Assembly: GCF_016937615.1 (NCBI RefSeq)
Contig: NZ_JAFHKI010000083.1
Location: forward strand, 1 to 46,512
Length of the DNA: 46,512 nucleotides
Direction: 5' to 3'
Origin: Pseudomonas lactucae
GTDB lineage: Bacteria; Pseudomonadota; Gammaproteobacteria; Pseudomonadales; Pseudomonadaceae
In this document: positions 16,808 to 26,475 of the stretch, one piece after another
Numbering within the stretch: position 1 is the first letter of the stretch
How the letters are laid out: each line of letters begins with the position of its first letter
Program-made: the position numbers and the translations under genes
Notes under the pieces: generated by a model
What the model was told of the DNA's origin: nothing
The model's database searches: none
The model's input: only the letters and a program-made list of their open reading frames with translations

Positions 16808-18676
16808 ATGCTGAACAAATACCCTCTGTGGAAATACGTACTGATCCTGGCGGTGCTGGCGATCGGTTTTATTTATTCCGCTCCCAATCTCTATCCTGAT
16901 GACCCTGCGATCCAGATATCTGGCGCCAGCACTTCGCTGCAGGTCAATCAGGCTGACCTGGAGCGTGCGAGCAAAGCCCTCAACGACGCGGGTATCCAGG
17001 TTAAAGCGGCAACCTTGGCAGCTGGTTCGAAGGGCGGTTTGTTGCGCCTGACCAAGCAAGAAGACCAATTGCCGGCCAAAGATGTCGTGCGCAAGGCCAT
17101 GGGTGATGACTACGTTGTCGCGTTAAACCTGGCACAAACCACGCCACAATGGCTGCGCAGCATTGGCGCGCACCCGATGAAGCTGGGTCTGGACTTGTCC
17201 GGTGGTGTGCACTTCCTGCTGGAAGTGGACATGGACAAGGCTCTCGACGCACGCCTGAAAGTCTACGAAGGCGACGTGAAGAGCCTGCTGCGCAAAGAGA
17301 AGTTGCGTTATCGCAGCCTGCCGCAGCTTAACGGTGCCATCCAGCTGGGCTTTGCTGACGAAGCCTCCCGCGAACAGGCCCGTGCGCTGATCCGCAAAAA
17401 CTTCAATGATTTCGACATCGTACCCGCCGACCTGAATGGTCAGGCGGTACTGCGCTTGGCGATGAGCCCGGCCAAGATCGCGGAGATCCGCGAATACTCC
17501 ATCAAGCAGAACTTGACCACGGTACGCAATCGCGTCAACGAGCTGGGTGTGGCCGAGCCGATCGTGCAGCGCCAAGGCGCCAACCGTATTGTGGTCGAGC
17601 TGCCGGGCGTGCAGGACACTGCTGAAGCCAAGCGTATCCTCGGCAAGACTGCCAATCTGGAGTTCCGCCTGGCGGCCGAGCCGGGTGCTTCCCGCGCGAC
17701 GTCCGAGGAATTCGAATTCCGCGAAGGCAACCGTCCTCCAGCGCTTATCGAGCGTGGCTTGATCATCACCGGTGACCAGGTGACCGATGCCAAGGCGGGT
17801 TTCGGCGAGCACGGTACCCCTGAAGTGAACATCCGTCTGGATGGTCACGGCGGCGAACTGATGAGCCGCGCCACGCGCAGCAATGTCGGTCGCAGCATGG
17901 CGGTGATCTTCATCGAGCAGCGTCCTGTTACTACTTACACCAAACAGATGGTCAACGGCGTCGAGAAAGACGTGCCGGTACAGACCTTCAAGGAAGAGAA
18001 AAAGATCATCAGCCTCGCGACCATTCAGTCGCCGCTGGGTGCTCAATTCCGCATCACTGGCCTGAACGGTCAGGGTGAATCCTCGGAGCTGGCCCTGCTG
18101 CTGCGTGCTGGTGGCCTGGCCGCGCCGATGTACTTCGCGGAAGAGCGCACCATCGGCCCGAGCCTGGGCGCCGACAACATCACCAAGGGTGTGGATGCCG
18201 CCCTGTGGGGCATGCTGTTCGTGTCGCTGTTCATCATCGCCATCTACCGCTTCTTCGGCGTCATCGCCACCGTGGCCCTGGCGGGCAACATGGTGATGCT
18301 GCTGGCTCTGATGTCGCTGTTGGGCGCTACGCTGACCCTTCCAGGTATCGCCGGTATCGTGCTCACCATGGGGATGGCGGTGGACGCCAACGTGCTGATC
18401 TTCTCGCGGATTCGTGAAGAGATCGCGGCGGGTATGACCGTACAGCGTGCTATCAACGAAGGCTTCGGCCGGGCATTTACCGCGATCCTCGACTCCAACC
18501 TGACCACCCTGTTGGTCGGCGGGATTCTCTTTGCCATGGGCACAGGCCCGGTCAAAGGTTTTGCGGTGACCATGTCCCTCGGTATCTTTACCTCGATGTT
18601 CACGGCCATCATGGTGACCCGCGCAATGGTCAACCTGATCTTTGGCGGACGTGACTTCAAGAAGTTGTGGATTTAA
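16808..18676 (+). CDS. secD: Protein translocase subunit SecD
   Basis: Inner-membrane RND-like protein that uses the proton gradient to pull secreted proteins into the periplasm, together with SecF. The 622 residues contain helix 1 (WKYVLILAVLAIGFIY), a large periplasmic domain with the D1 motif MKLGLDLSGGVHFLLEVD near residue 125, and five C-terminal helices starting near 455. It also has GIVLTMGMAVDANVLIFSRI with the conserved Asp of helix 4. ATG 16808 was chosen over an adjacent GTG because it gives MLNKYPLWKY, the usual Pseudomonas start. Confidence 0.97.
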   Translation: MLNKYPLWKYVLILAVLAIGFIYSAPNLYPDDPAIQISGASTSLQVNQADLERASKALNDAGIQVKAATLAAGSKGGLLRLTKQEDQLPAKDVVRKAMGDDYVVALNLAQTTPQWLRSIGAHPMKLGLDLSGGVHFLLEVDMDKALDARLKVYEGDVKSLLRKEKLRYRSLPQLNGAIQLGFADEASREQARALIRKNFNDFDIVPADLNGQAVLRLAMSPAKIAEIREYSIKQNLTTVRNRVNELGVAEPIVQRQGANRIVVELPGVQDTAEAKRILGKTANLEFRLAAEPGASRATSEEFEFREGNRPPALIERGLIITGDQVTDAKAGFGEHGTPEVNIRLDGHGGELMSRATRSNVGRSMAVIFIEQRPVTTYTKQMVNGVEKDVPVQTFKEEKKIISLATIQSPLGAQFRITGLNGQGESSELALLLRAGGLAAPMYFAEERTIGPSLGADNITKGVDAALWGMLFVSLFIIAIYRFFGVIATVALAGNMVMLLALMSLLGATLTLPGIAGIVLTMGMAVDANVLIFSRIREEIAAGMTVQRAINEGFGRAFTAILDSNLTTLLVGGILFAMGTGPVKGFAVTMSLGIFTSMFTAIMVTRAMVNLIFGGRDFKKLWI

Positions 18677-18685
18677 GGGGCTGCC

Positions 18686-19600
18686 ATGTTACGTACAATC
18701 AACTTCATGGGCGTTCGCAACATTGCGTTCGGCGCCACCGTGCTCCTTACCGTTCTGGCATTGTTCAGCTGGTTCCATAAGGGGTTGAACTATGGTCTGG
18801 ACTTCACCGGCGGTACGCTCATCGAGCTGACCTACGAGAAGCCGGCCGACGTTACCCTGGTGCGCAACGAACTGGTCAAGGCCGGTTATCACGAGGCCAT
18901 CGTGCAAAGCTTCGGTGCGACCACCGACCTCCTGGTGCGCATGCCTGGCGAAGACCCGCAACTGGGTCACCAGGTAGCCGAAGCCTTGCAAAAAGTGGGC
19001 GGCGACAACCCGGCGTCGGTCAAGCGTGTCGAGTTCGTGGGGCCACAGGTCGGTGAAGAGCTGCGCGACCAGGGCGGCCTCGGCATGCTGATGGCGCTGG
19101 TCGGGATCATGATCTACCTGGCTTTCCGCTTTCAGTGGAAGTTCGGTGTCGGCGCCATTGTGTCGCTGATCCACGACGTGGTCGTAACTGTCGGCATCCT
19201 GGCCTACTTCCAGATCACCTTCGACCTGACGGTGCTGGCGGCTGTGCTGGCGATCATTGGTTACTCCCTCAACGACACCATCGTGGTCTTCGACCGGGTT
19301 CGTGAGAACTTTCGCGTACTGCGCAAGGCGACGTTGATCGAGAACATCAACATTTCCACCACCCAGACCCTGCTGCGGACCATGGCCACGTCGATCTCCA
19401 CCCTGCTGGCGATTGCTGCGCTGATGATCTTTGGTGGCGACAACCTGTGGGGCTTCTCCCTGGCGCTGTTTATCGGTGTTCTGGCGGGTACCTACTCGTC
19501 GATCTATATCGCGAACGTGGTGCTGATCTGGTTGAACCTCAACAGCGAAGACTTGATCCCTCCGGCCAGTACTGGCAAGGAGGTCGACGATCGCCCTTGA
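18686..19600 (+). CDS. secF: Protein translocase subunit SecF
   Basis: Partner of SecD in the inner membrane, 304 residues and six predicted helices. It starts with helix 1 (IAFGATVLLTVLALFSWF), then the motif GLNYGLDFTGGTLIEL, a periplasmic domain to about 130, and the conserved helix text AVLAIIGYSLNDTIVVFDRV. It begins 9 bases after secD with a GGGG-type ribosome-binding site and is followed by a strong terminator, so it is the last gene of the queA-secF run. Confidence 0.97.
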   Translation: MLRTINFMGVRNIAFGATVLLTVLALFSWFHKGLNYGLDFTGGTLIELTYEKPADVTLVRNELVKAGYHEAIVQSFGATTDLLVRMPGEDPQLGHQVAEALQKVGGDNPASVKRVEFVGPQVGEELRDQGGLGMLMALVGIMIYLAFRFQWKFGVGAIVSLIHDVVVTVGILAYFQITFDLTVLAAVLAIIGYSLNDTIVVFDRVRENFRVLRKATLIENINISTTQTLLRTMATSISTLLAIAALMIFGGDNLWGFSLALFIGVLAGTYSSIYIANVVLIWLNLNSEDLIPPASTGKEVDDRP

Positions 19601-19631
19601 AGGGAGATTGTTGATCGGCTGTAACAAGAAA

Positions 19632-19663
19632 GGCGCGAGTATTGAACTCGCGCCTTTTTTTTT
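19632..19663 (+). terminator. Rho-independent terminator after secF
   Basis: GGCGCGAGT/ACTCGCGCC stem-loop followed by nine T residues, 31 bases after the secF stop. It ends the queA-tgt-yajC-secDF transcription unit. Confidence 0.9.
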
Positions 19664-19724
19664 GCTCCAAGGCTGGGTATAGCGCGGATCTTTCGATCCG
19701 TTTGTGATGGTCAGGAGGTTCAAC

Positions 19725-20267
19725 GTGAACAAGTCGTTACTGGTTGGTGCGGTATTGGGTGCTGTCGGTGTGACTGCCGGGGGTGCTGTTGCCACCTACA
19801 GCCTGGTAAAAAGCGGCCCTGAGTATGCGCAAGTGCTGGCAGTGCAGCCGGTGAAAACCCAGATCAAGACCCCTCGCGAAGTCTGTAAAGATGTGGCGGT
19901 GACCCGGCAGCGTCCGGTGCAGGATGAGCATCAAATCGCCGGTACCGTTGTTGGTGCTCTGGCCGGTGGCTTACTGGGCAATCAGATCGGTGGCGGTAAC
20001 GGTAAGAAGCTGGCGACCGTTGCAGGTGCGGTCGGTGGGGGTTACGCCGGTAACAAGGTTCAGGAAGGCATGCAGAACCGTGATACCTACACCACCACGC
20101 AGACTCGTTGTAATACTGTGAACGACATCAGCGACAAGGTTGTCGGGTATGACGTGCGTTACAACCTCGATGGCAAGGAAGGTTCGGTGCGCATGGACCG
20201 TGATCCCGGCGGTCAGATTCCAGTCGACAAGGAAGGGCGTCTGATCCTGGGTCAGAACCAGCAGTAA
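19725..20267 (+). CDS. Glycine-zipper envelope protein (17-kDa antigen-like)
   Basis: Envelope protein of 180 residues. The N-terminus is a signal peptide or anchor (MNKSLLVGAVLGAVGVTAGG). A glycine-zipper segment spans about 75-112 (GTVVGALAGGLLGNQIGGGN, TVAGAVGGGYAGNKVQ), like the rickettsial 17-kDa surface antigen family. The C-terminal part (VVGYDVRYNLDGKEGSVRMD) matches the tail of this family in Pseudomonas. The GTG at 19725 was chosen because GGAGG lies 6 bases before it; a longer reading from an upstream ATG has no ribosome-binding site. Its role is not established beyond cell-envelope association. Confidence 0.88.
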   Translation: MNKSLLVGAVLGAVGVTAGGAVATYSLVKSGPEYAQVLAVQPVKTQIKTPREVCKDVAVTRQRPVQDEHQIAGTVVGALAGGLLGNQIGGGNGKKLATVAGAVGGGYAGNKVQEGMQNRDTYTTTQTRCNTVNDISDKVVGYDVRYNLDGKEGSVRMDRDPGGQIPVDKEGRLILGQNQQ

Positions 20268-20290
20268 TTCCAGGCCTGGTGCAGTTCAAT

Positions 20291-20382
20291 ATGTGGGAGG
20301 TGGGCTTGCTCCCGATAGCGGTGTATCAGTCAATGAGTCTGTAACTGAGTAACCGCAATCGGGAGCAAGCCCCCTCCCACAT
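20291..20382. repeat. REPIN (REP doublet)
   Basis: Two inverted REP sequences: ATGTGGGAGGTGGGCTTGCT and following bases (20291-20321), and the reverse-complement arm ending CCCCCTCCCACAT (20353-20382), separated by a short spacer. The GTGGGAGG...GCTTGC...CCGAT core is the dispersed element of fluorescent pseudomonads. It lies in the convergent gap between the glycine-zipper gene and suhB. Confidence 0.85.
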
Positions 20383-20438
20383 TTGATTGGTGTTGTTACT
20401 GAGGCTTAGGCCTGGCTCAAAAACCAGGCATAAAAAAA

Positions 20439-20462
20439 GCACCCCTCTCGGGGTGCTTTTTT
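20439..20462. terminator. Bidirectional terminator between convergent genes
   Basis: GCACCCC/GGGGTGC with loop TCTC, A-run on the left and T-run on the right. It can end transcription of suhB from the right and of the glycine-zipper gene from the left. Confidence 0.9.
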
Positions 20463-20474
20463 GTGCCCGCTCGC

Positions 20475-21290
20475 TTAACGCTTCAGCGAGGCCGGCAAGT
20501 GCGGCTGGATTGCCGTCAGTACCGCCTTGAAGCATTTGGTGTTGCCGGCAACCACATGGCCTTTTTCCAGGAAATCGTGACCGCCGGTGAAGTCGCTCAC
20601 CAGGCCGCCGGCTTCTTGGATCAGCAGGGCGCCTGCAGCCATGTCCCATTCGGACAGGCCTGACTCCCAGAACGCATCAAAACGCCCTGCAGCAACATAA
20701 GCCAGGTCCAGGCTGGCTGCGCCCGCGCGGCGGATACCGGCGGTCTGGCCAACCAGGGCGCGGAACATGCCCAGGTAGTTTTCAAGGTTGTCCATCTGGT
20801 CGTCACGGAACGGGAAGCCGGTACCCAGCAGGGCGCCGTCCAGGCTGGTGCGGCCGCTGACGCGCAGGCGACGACCGTTCAGTTGGGCGCCACGGCCACG
20901 GCTGGCAGTGAATTCTTCCTGGCGAACCGGGTCGAGTACGACGGCGTGTTCCAGGCGACCGCGGTATTTGCAGGCGATGCTCACCGCAAAGTGTGGGATG
21001 CCGCGCAGGAAGTTGGTGGTGCCATCCAGTGGGTCGATGATCCACAGGTAGTCTTCGCCTTCGCCGCTGCCTTTGTGCAAGCCGGTTTCTTCGCCGAGGA
21101 TGCCGTGGGTAGGGTAGGCCTTGCGCAGCGCGTCGATGATTTTCTGTTCAGCGGCGCGATCCACCTCGGATACGTAATCCTTGGCGTCTTTTTCGTCGAC
21201 CTTGATGGTATCCAGGCGCTCGATGGAGCGGAAAATCAATTCACTGGCGCTGCGGGCGGCGCGCAGCGCGATATTCAGCATGGGCTGCAT
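20475..21290 (-). CDS. suhB: Inositol monophosphatase family protein SuhB
   Basis: Mg-dependent inositol-1-phosphatase, 271 residues (E. coli SuhB has 267). Metal-site motifs are visible: GEETG near residue 66, WIIDPLDGTTNFLRGIPHFA at about 83-102, and WDMAAGALLIQEAGG near 216. In E. coli the protein also binds rRNA transcription antitermination complexes, and in P. aeruginosa it affects virulence regulation; this is family knowledge. It is divergent from trmJ across a 145-base gap that should hold both promoters. Confidence 0.96.
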   Translation of the reverse strand: MQPMLNIALRAARSASELIFRSIERLDTIKVDEKDAKDYVSEVDRAAEQKIIDALRKAYPTHGILGEETGLHKGSGEGEDYLWIIDPLDGTTNFLRGIPHFAVSIACKYRGRLEHAVVLDPVRQEEFTASRGRGAQLNGRRLRVSGRTSLDGALLGTGFPFRDDQMDNLENYLGMFRALVGQTAGIRRAGAASLDLAYVAAGRFDAFWESGLSEWDMAAGALLIQEAGGLVSDFTGGHDFLEKGHVVAGNTKCFKAVLTAIQPHLPASLKR

Positions 21291-21435
21291 GGATAGGTCA
21301 CCTAAGGTTGTTAAAGAAAGCCGAGCATTCTAGCAGAAACTTTCTTCAGGTGAAGGACGACGTTAGCTTTCGTGGCATAACCTTGGGCTGTTCTGTAAGA
21401 TTTGCTCCCCTTTAACGTGTCCGAGAGCGCCTCCC

Positions 21436-22206
21436 TTGCTGCAAAACATTCGTGTCGTCTTGGTCAATACCAGTCACCCCGGCAACATCGGTGGGGTGGC
21501 GCGAGCCATGAAAAACATGGGGCTGACGCGTCTGGTGCTGGTCGAACCGCGCGTGTTCCCGCACCACGAGGCTGATGCTCGCGCATCCGGTGCCAACGAC
21601 CTGCTTGAAAAAGCCCAGGTCGTCGCCACCTTGGAGGATGCCCTGGTCGGTTGCAACCTGGTGCTCGGCACCAGTGCCCGTGACCGGCGTATCCCCTGGC
21701 CACTGCTGGATCCGCGTGAATGCGGCACCAAGGTGGTGGAGGAGGCTGTTGGTGGCGCTGAAATTGCTCTGGTGTTCGGCCGTGAAGATTCCGGCCTGAC
21801 CAATGAAGAGCTGCAGCGATGTCACTATCACGTGCACATCCCATCAGACCCCGAGTTCAGTTCGCTGAACCTTGGGGCGGCGGTGCAGGTGTTGGCTTAC
21901 GAAGTGCGTATGGCGTGGTTGGCGGCTGCCGGCCAGCCCAGCAAGATGGAAAAGGAAGAAGTTGCATCGACCAAAAGTGGCGAGTTGGCCACCATGGACG
22001 AACTGGAGCGGTTCTATGAGCACCTGGAGCACACCCTGGTGGTCATCGAATTCCTTGATCCGGAAAAGCCGCGGCACTTGATGGCGCGCCTGCGTCGGTT
22101 ATATGGGCGCAGCTCGGTCAGCCGAGCGGAAATGAATATATTGCGTGGCATCCTCACGGAAACCCAGAAAGCGGCTCGTGGCGAGCTTCTTAAGCGGAAG
22201 GATTAA
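21436..22206 (+). CDS. trmJ: tRNA (Cm32/Um32) 2'-O-methyltransferase
   Basis: SPOUT-family methyltransferase (256 residues) that methylates the 2'-hydroxyl of position 32 in several tRNAs using S-adenosylmethionine. Motifs of the knotted fold are present: [20 protein letters not shown] at residues 7-26, [16 protein letters not shown] around 112, and [20 protein letters not shown] around 135. The start codon is TTG, giving [10 protein letters not shown] as in other pseudomonads. It is followed by cysE after 2 bases, so the two are co-transcribed. Confidence 0.95.
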   Translation: MLQNIRVVLVNTSHPGNIGGVARAMKNMGLTRLVLVEPRVFPHHEADARASGANDLLEKAQVVATLEDALVGCNLVLGTSARDRRIPWPLLDPRECGTKVVEEAVGGAEIALVFGREDSGLTNEELQRCHYHVHIPSDPEFSSLNLGAAVQVLAYEVRMAWLAAAGQPSKMEKEEVASTKSGELATMDELERFYEHLEHTLVVIEFLDPEKPRHLMARLRRLYGRSSVSRAEMNILRGILTETQKAARGELLKRKD

Positions 22207-22208
22207 AA

Positions 22209-22991
22209 ATGTTCGAGCGTTTGCGAGAAGATATCCAAAGTGTTTTCCATCGTGATCCCGCGGCGCGCAACGCCTTTGAAGTGCTGACCTGCTATCCGGG
22301 CATGCACGCGATCTGGATTCACCGCTTGTCCGGCGCCTTGTGGGGCATGGGCTGGAAATGGCTGGCGCGGCTGGTGTCGAACTTTGGTCGCTGGTTGACC
22401 GGGATCGAGATTCATCCGGGTGCCAAGGTGGGCCGTCGATTTTTTATCGACCATGGCATGGGTATCGTCATTGGTGAGACGGCAGAAATCGGTGATGACG
22501 TGACGCTGTATCAGGGCGTGACGCTGGGGGGCACCAGTTGGAATAAGGGCAAGCGCCATCCGACGCTGGAAAACGGCGTCGTCGTCGGGGCGGGCGCCAA
22601 GGTGTTGGGCCCGTTTACCGTGGGGGCGGGGGCCAAGGTAGGCTCCAATGCGGTCGTCACCAAGGCCGTGCCGCCTGGCGCAACCGTGGTGGGTATTCCG
22701 GGGCGCATCATCGTCAAGCCGGAAGTCGGCGACGAGCAGGAGGCCAAGCGCAAGGCCATGGCCGAGAAGATCGGCTTCGATGCCTATGGTGTCAGTGAGG
22801 ACATGCCTGACCCGGTGGCCCGCGCCATCGGTCAACTGCTCGATCATCTGCAGGCAGTGGACGGCAAGCTGGATGGCATGTGCGGTGCGCTGAAGGAGTT
22901 GGGTAGCAGCTACTGTGCGAAAGATCTGCCTGAGCTGCGCGAAGAAGACTTCGCCGAGATCAAGGACGAAGCTGCAACCAAGGCTGGTTGA
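22209..22991 (+). CDS. cysE: Serine O-acetyltransferase
   Basis: Acetylates serine to O-acetylserine, the carbon skeleton for cysteine. 260 residues. The left-handed beta-helix is visible from about 65 ([40 protein letters not shown]), with the catalytic histidine in IDHGMG. The C-terminal extension after residue 170 is longer than in E. coli CysE but typical of Pseudomonas. Lying between trmJ and iscR, it supplies the cysteine that IscS consumes, a sensible functional link with the isc operon. Confidence 0.95.
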   Translation: MFERLREDIQSVFHRDPAARNAFEVLTCYPGMHAIWIHRLSGALWGMGWKWLARLVSNFGRWLTGIEIHPGAKVGRRFFIDHGMGIVIGETAEIGDDVTLYQGVTLGGTSWNKGKRHPTLENGVVVGAGAKVLGPFTVGAGAKVGSNAVVTKAVPPGATVVGIPGRIIVKPEVGDEQEAKRKAMAEKIGFDAYGVSEDMPDPVARAIGQLLDHLQAVDGKLDGMCGALKELGSSYCAKDLPELREEDFAEIKDEAATKAG

Positions 22992-23016
22992 AGTCTCATC
23001 ATCAGCACAAAACTCC

Positions 23017-23109
23017 TGTGGGAGGGGGGTGCTTGCTCACGATATAGGTGTGTCAGGCGCCCAATATAGTGACTAATCCACTGCTATCGGGGGCGAGCCC
23101 CCTCCTACA
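23017..23109. repeat. REPIN (degenerate REP doublet)
   Basis: TGTGGGAGGGGGGTGCTTGC at 23017-23036 and the inverse arm ending GCGAGCCCCCTCCTACA (23109) form a long imperfect hairpin. The right arm has diverged (CCTACA for CCCACA). It separates cysE from the iscR promoter. Confidence 0.75.
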
Positions 23110-23231
23110 TTTTGAACTCCATTGGTCCCGCATTCGTGGTTTGGCCCCGTTCCTGCTGGTCGATCCAACCCCATCCTGCTATGATTCGCGCGCCCTTTTT
23201 GCGGGTAATCCTGACTAAAGTACTAGGTCTT

Positions 23232-23256
23232 ATAGTTGACTTAAATACTCGGGAAT
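23232..23256 (+). promoter_or_regulatory. IscR type-1 binding site / iscR promoter
   Basis: ATAGTTGACTTAAATACTCG plus GGAAT matches the known type-1 IscR motif (ATASYYGACTRWWWYAGTCRRSTAT) at 22 of 25 positions and contains a TTGACT -35 element. It lies 42 bases upstream of the iscR start. By analogy with E. coli, [2Fe-2S]-IscR bound here represses the whole isc operon. Confidence 0.8.
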
Positions 23257-23297
23257 CGCATACTTGCTCCCATTCTGAAACACCTTGGTACTTGTCC

Positions 23298-23789
23298 ATG
23301 AGACTGACTACAAAAGGCCGATACGCGGTGACTGCCATGCTCGACCTGGCTTTGCACGCGCAAGCTGGGCCGGTGTCCCTGGCCGATATCTCCGAGCGCC
23401 AAGGCATTTCCCTGTCCTACCTCGAGCAGCTGTTCGCCAAATTGCGCCGCAGTAATCTGGTTTCCAGCGTGCGAGGGCCGGGTGGTGGCTATCAACTGTC
23501 CCGCGACATGCAGGGCATCCAGGTGGCCCAGGTGATCGATGCGGTCAACGAATCCGTCGATGCGACCAAATGCCAGGGCCTGGGTGATTGCCACGCCGGC
23601 GACACCTGCCTGACGCACCATTTGTGGTGTGACTTGAGCCTGCAGATCCATGAGTTTTTGAGTGGTATCAGCTTGGCTGATCTTGTGACTCGCCGTGAGG
23701 TGCAAGAAGTAGCCCAGCGTCAGGACCAGCGCCGTTGCAACACTAAGGCGCCGCGTCTGGACAAGATCGAAGCGTCCGCCGTCGAGTGA
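23298..23789 (+). CDS. iscR: Fe-S cluster-responsive repressor IscR
   Basis: Rrf2-family regulator, 163 residues. The N-terminal winged helix ([51 protein letters not shown]) is followed by the cluster ligands C92, C98, C104 and H107, exactly as in E. coli IscR. In the cluster-loaded form it represses its own operon. A longer reading upstream lacks family similarity, so the ATG at 23298 was used. It is first in the operon iscRSUA-hscBA-fdx-iscX and has its own target site 42 bases upstream. Confidence 0.97.
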   Translation: MRLTTKGRYAVTAMLDLALHAQAGPVSLADISERQGISLSYLEQLFAKLRRSNLVSSVRGPGGGYQLSRDMQGIQVAQVIDAVNESVDATKCQGLGDCHAGDTCLTHHLWCDLSLQIHEFLSGISLADLVTRREVQEVAQRQDQRRCNTKAPRLDKIEASAVE

Positions 23790-23839
23790 CAGCCGAAGAG
23801 CTAACGGCACGCCAGCCAGCCTGATTTAGGAGAAAGTCC

Positions 23840-25054
23840 ATGAAATTGCCGATTTACCTTGATTACTCAGCGACCACCCCGGTTGATCCGCGTGTCGCGC
23901 AAAAGATGAGCGAATGCCTGTTGGTCGACGGAAACTTCGGCAACCCGGCCTCCCGTTCCCACGTATTCGGCTGGAAAGCCGAGGAAGCGGTCGAGAACGC
24001 TCGTCGCCAGGTCGCCGACCTGGTTGGCGCAGACCCGCGCGAAATCGTCTGGACCTCCGGTGCCACCGAGTCCGACAACCTGGCTATCAAGGGCGCGGCG
24101 CATTTCTATGCGACCAAAGGCAAGCATCTGATCACTACCAAGATTGAGCACAAGGCTGTCCTCGACACCATGCGCCAACTGGAGCGTGAAGGTTTTGAGG
24201 TGACCTACCTCGAGCCTACCACCGACGGCATCGTCACCCCGGCCATGATCGAAGCCGCGCTGCGCGACGACACCATTCTGGTTTCGGTGATTCACGTAAA
24301 CAACGAAATCGGCACCATCAACGACATCGAAGCGATCGGCGAACTGACACGCTCCAAGGGCATTCTGCTGCACGTCGACGCCGCTCAGTCCACCGGCAAG
24401 GTCGACATCGACCTGTCCAAGCTGAAAGTCGACCTGATGTCATTCTCCGCCCACAAGACCTATGGCCCTAAAGGCATCGGCGCCCTCTACGTAAGCCGCA
24501 AGCCGCGCGTACGTATCGAGGCCACCATGCACGGCGGCGGTCACGAGCGCGGCATGCGTTCGGGCACCCTGGCGACCCACCAGATCGTGGGCATGGGCGA
24601 AGCCTTCCGTGTAGCCAAGGAAGACATGGCTGCCGAAAACATCCGTATCAAGGCGTTGAGTGATCGTTTTTACAAGCAGGTCGAGAACCTTGAAGAGCTG
24701 TACATCAACGGCAGCATGACCGCCCGTGTACCGCACAACCTGAATTTGAGCTTCAACTACGTCGAAGGCGAGTCGCTGATCATGGCGCTCAAGGACTTGG
24801 CGGTTTCGTCCGGTTCGGCCTGTACCTCGGCGTCCCTTGAGCCTTCGTACGTACTGCGCGCCCTTGGCCGCAACGACGAACTGGCTCACAGCTCGATCCG
24901 CTTTACATTCGGCCGCTTCACCACCGAAGAACAAGTCGATTATGCCGCGCAGAAAGTCTGCGAAGCCGTCAACAAGCTGCGCGTTCTGTCGCCGCTGTGG
25001 GACATGTACAAAGACGGTGTCGACATTTCCAAGATCGAGTGGGCGGCACACTAA
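23840..25054 (+). CDS. iscS: Cysteine desulfurase IscS
   Basis: PLP enzyme that takes sulfur from cysteine and hands it to IscU (and to tRNA thiolation). 404 residues, the standard length. The PLP lysine is K206 in [18 protein letters not shown] holds the PLP-ring aspartate, and the catalytic loop cysteine is in [13 protein letters not shown] (C328). The C-terminus [17 protein letters not shown] is the IscU-contacting tail. A GGAG ribosome-binding site lies before the ATG. iscU follows after 99 bases with a hairpin in the gap. Confidence 0.98.
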   Translation: MKLPIYLDYSATTPVDPRVAQKMSECLLVDGNFGNPASRSHVFGWKAEEAVENARRQVADLVGADPREIVWTSGATESDNLAIKGAAHFYATKGKHLITTKIEHKAVLDTMRQLEREGFEVTYLEPTTDGIVTPAMIEAALRDDTILVSVIHVNNEIGTINDIEAIGELTRSKGILLHVDAAQSTGKVDIDLSKLKVDLMSFSAHKTYGPKGIGALYVSRKPRVRIEATMHGGGHERGMRSGTLATHQIVGMGEAFRVAKEDMAAENIRIKALSDRFYKQVENLEELYINGSMTARVPHNLNLSFNYVEGESLIMALKDLAVSSGSACTSASLEPSYVLRALGRNDELAHSSIRFTFGRFTTEEQVDYAAQKVCEAVNKLRVLSPLWDMYKDGVDISKIEWAAH

Positions 25055-25077
25055 CTATAGAAGCCGCCACCCCGGCT

Positions 25078-25115
25078 CTGTAGGAACGTGGCGGAAAACG
25101 CAGGCGTTTCTACAG
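25078..25115 (+). other. Hairpin between iscS and iscU
   Basis: CTGTAGGAAC and GTTTCTACAG pair almost fully around a GC-rich core. It lies in the only sizeable gap within the isc operon. It may be a processing or stability element that lets iscR-iscS and iscUA levels differ; this is inference. Confidence 0.5.
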
Positions 25116-25153
25116 GGTTCCAGAGCGGCCCTGATGAGTGAGGATTCAGTACC

Positions 25154-25540
25154 ATGGCTTACAGCGAAAAGGTCATCGACCACTACGAAAACCCGCGCAA
25201 CGTCGGCAAGATGAACGCGGAAGATCCTGATGTCGGCACCGGCATGGTCGGCGCTCCGGCGTGCGGCGACGTGATGCGCCTGCAGATCAAGGTCAACGAC
25301 GCTGGCGTTATCGAAGACGCCAAGTTCAAGACCTACGGCTGCGGTTCGGCCATCGCCTCCAGCTCCCTGGCGACCGAGTGGATGAAAGGCAAGACCCTGG
25401 ATGAGGCTGTCACTATCAGCAACACCCAGCTGGCCGAAGAGCTGGCCCTGCCGCCGGTGAAAATTCACTGTTCCGTACTCGCAGAGGACGCCATCAAGGC
25501 GGCCGTTCGCGACTACAAGCAGAAGAAAGGCTTGATCTAA
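25154..25540 (+). CDS. iscU: Fe-S cluster scaffold IscU
   Basis: Scaffold on which IscS sulfur and iron are built into [2Fe-2S] and [4Fe-4S] clusters. 128 residues. The three ligand cysteines are seen in GAPACGDVM (C37), [11 protein letters not shown] (C63) and [11 protein letters not shown] (C106, with the preceding H105). The HscA recognition motif LPPVK directly precedes them. It matches its operon partners iscS, hscB and hscA. Confidence 0.98.
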   Translation: MAYSEKVIDHYENPRNVGKMNAEDPDVGTGMVGAPACGDVMRLQIKVNDAGVIEDAKFKTYGCGSAIASSSLATEWMKGKTLDEAVTISNTQLAEELALPPVKIHCSVLAEDAIKAAVRDYKQKKGLI

Positions 25541-25568
25541 GTATTTGGCGACGAGTAAGGAGTCAACG

Positions 25569-25892
25569 ATGGCTATCAGCATGACAGAAGCGGCTGCGCA
25601 GCACATTCGCCGCTCCCTGAATGGGCGCGGTAAAGGTGAGGGGATTCGTCTGGGTGTACGCACCACAGGCTGTTCCGGCCTTGCCTACGTGCTGGAGTTT
25701 GTCGACGAGGTGGTTGCGGAGGACCAGGTGTTCGAAAGTCACGGTGAGAAAGTGATCATCGACCCGAAAAGCCTGACCTACCTGGACGGCACCGAGCTCG
25801 ATTTCGTCAAGGAAGGGTTGAACGAAGGCTTCAAGTTCAACAACCCCAACGTACGCGGTGAATGTGGCTGCGGCGAAAGCTTCAACATCTGA
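25569..25892 (+). CDS. iscA: A-type Fe-S carrier IscA
   Basis: A-type carrier protein, 107 residues, that passes clusters from IscU to target proteins. The three conserved cysteines are in TTGCSGLAY (near residue 35) and ECGCGESF at the C-terminus. The ATG at 25569 has GGAG upstream and gives the family start [13 protein letters not shown], so the earlier in-frame start was not used. It follows iscU after 28 bases. Confidence 0.97.
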   Translation: MAISMTEAAAQHIRRSLNGRGKGEGIRLGVRTTGCSGLAYVLEFVDEVVAEDQVFESHGEKVIIDPKSLTYLDGTELDFVKEGLNEGFKFNNPNVRGECGCGESFNI

Positions 25893-25900
25893 GGCTATTT

Positions 25901-26422
25901 GTGGGTACTCCTTGTCATTTCGCTTTATTCGAGCTGCAACCGAGTTTTCGGCTGGACCTCGATCAGCTTGCCACGCGCTACCGTGAATTGGCGCGTAGCG
26001 TGCATCCGGACCGCTTCGCTGACGCTTCCGAGCGGGAGCAACGCCTGGCGCTGGAGCAATCGGCCAGCCTCAACGAAGCCTATCAGACGCTCAAAAGCCC
26101 ACCGAAGCGCGCACGTTACCTGCTCGCGATGAAGGGTGGTGAGCTGCCGCTTGAAGTCACGGTGCACGATCCGGACTTCCTGATGCAGCAGATGCAATGG
26201 CGCGAAGAACTTGAAGACTTGCAGGACGAAGCCGATCTGGCGGGTGTCGCGGTCTTCAAGCGCCGTCTGAAAACCGCCCAGGATGAGCTCAACGAAAGCT
26301 TCGCAGCCTGTTGGGACGATGCAGCGCAACGCGAACAGGCCGAACGCCTGATGCGACGCATGCAGTTCCTTGACAAGCTCACCTACGAAGTGCGCCAGCT
26401 AGAAGAGCGCCTCGACGATTAA
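25901..26422 (+). CDS. hscB: Co-chaperone HscB
   Basis: J-domain protein (173 residues) that delivers IscU to HscA and stimulates its ATPase. The HPD motif is present in [13 protein letters not shown] near residue 34. The C-terminal three-helix bundle (about 85-170) binds IscU. The GTG at 25901 was chosen because it gives [15 protein letters not shown], the family start. It begins 8 bases after iscA, which supports translational coupling. Confidence 0.95.
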   Translation: MGTPCHFALFELQPSFRLDLDQLATRYRELARSVHPDRFADASEREQRLALEQSASLNEAYQTLKSPPKRARYLLAMKGGELPLEVTVHDPDFLMQQMQWREELEDLQDEADLAGVAVFKRRLKTAQDELNESFAACWDDAAQREQAERLMRRMQFLDKLTYEVRQLEERLDD

Positions 26423-26475
26423 CCCAGTGTGCTGCCCGTGATGCACGCCTGATAGACAGATAAGACCTGATTACC

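Noticed and set aside
19704..19727. An earlier ATG start for the glycine-zipper protein.
   Set aside because: The GTG at 19725 has a perfect GGAGG at the correct distance and starts at the signal peptide.
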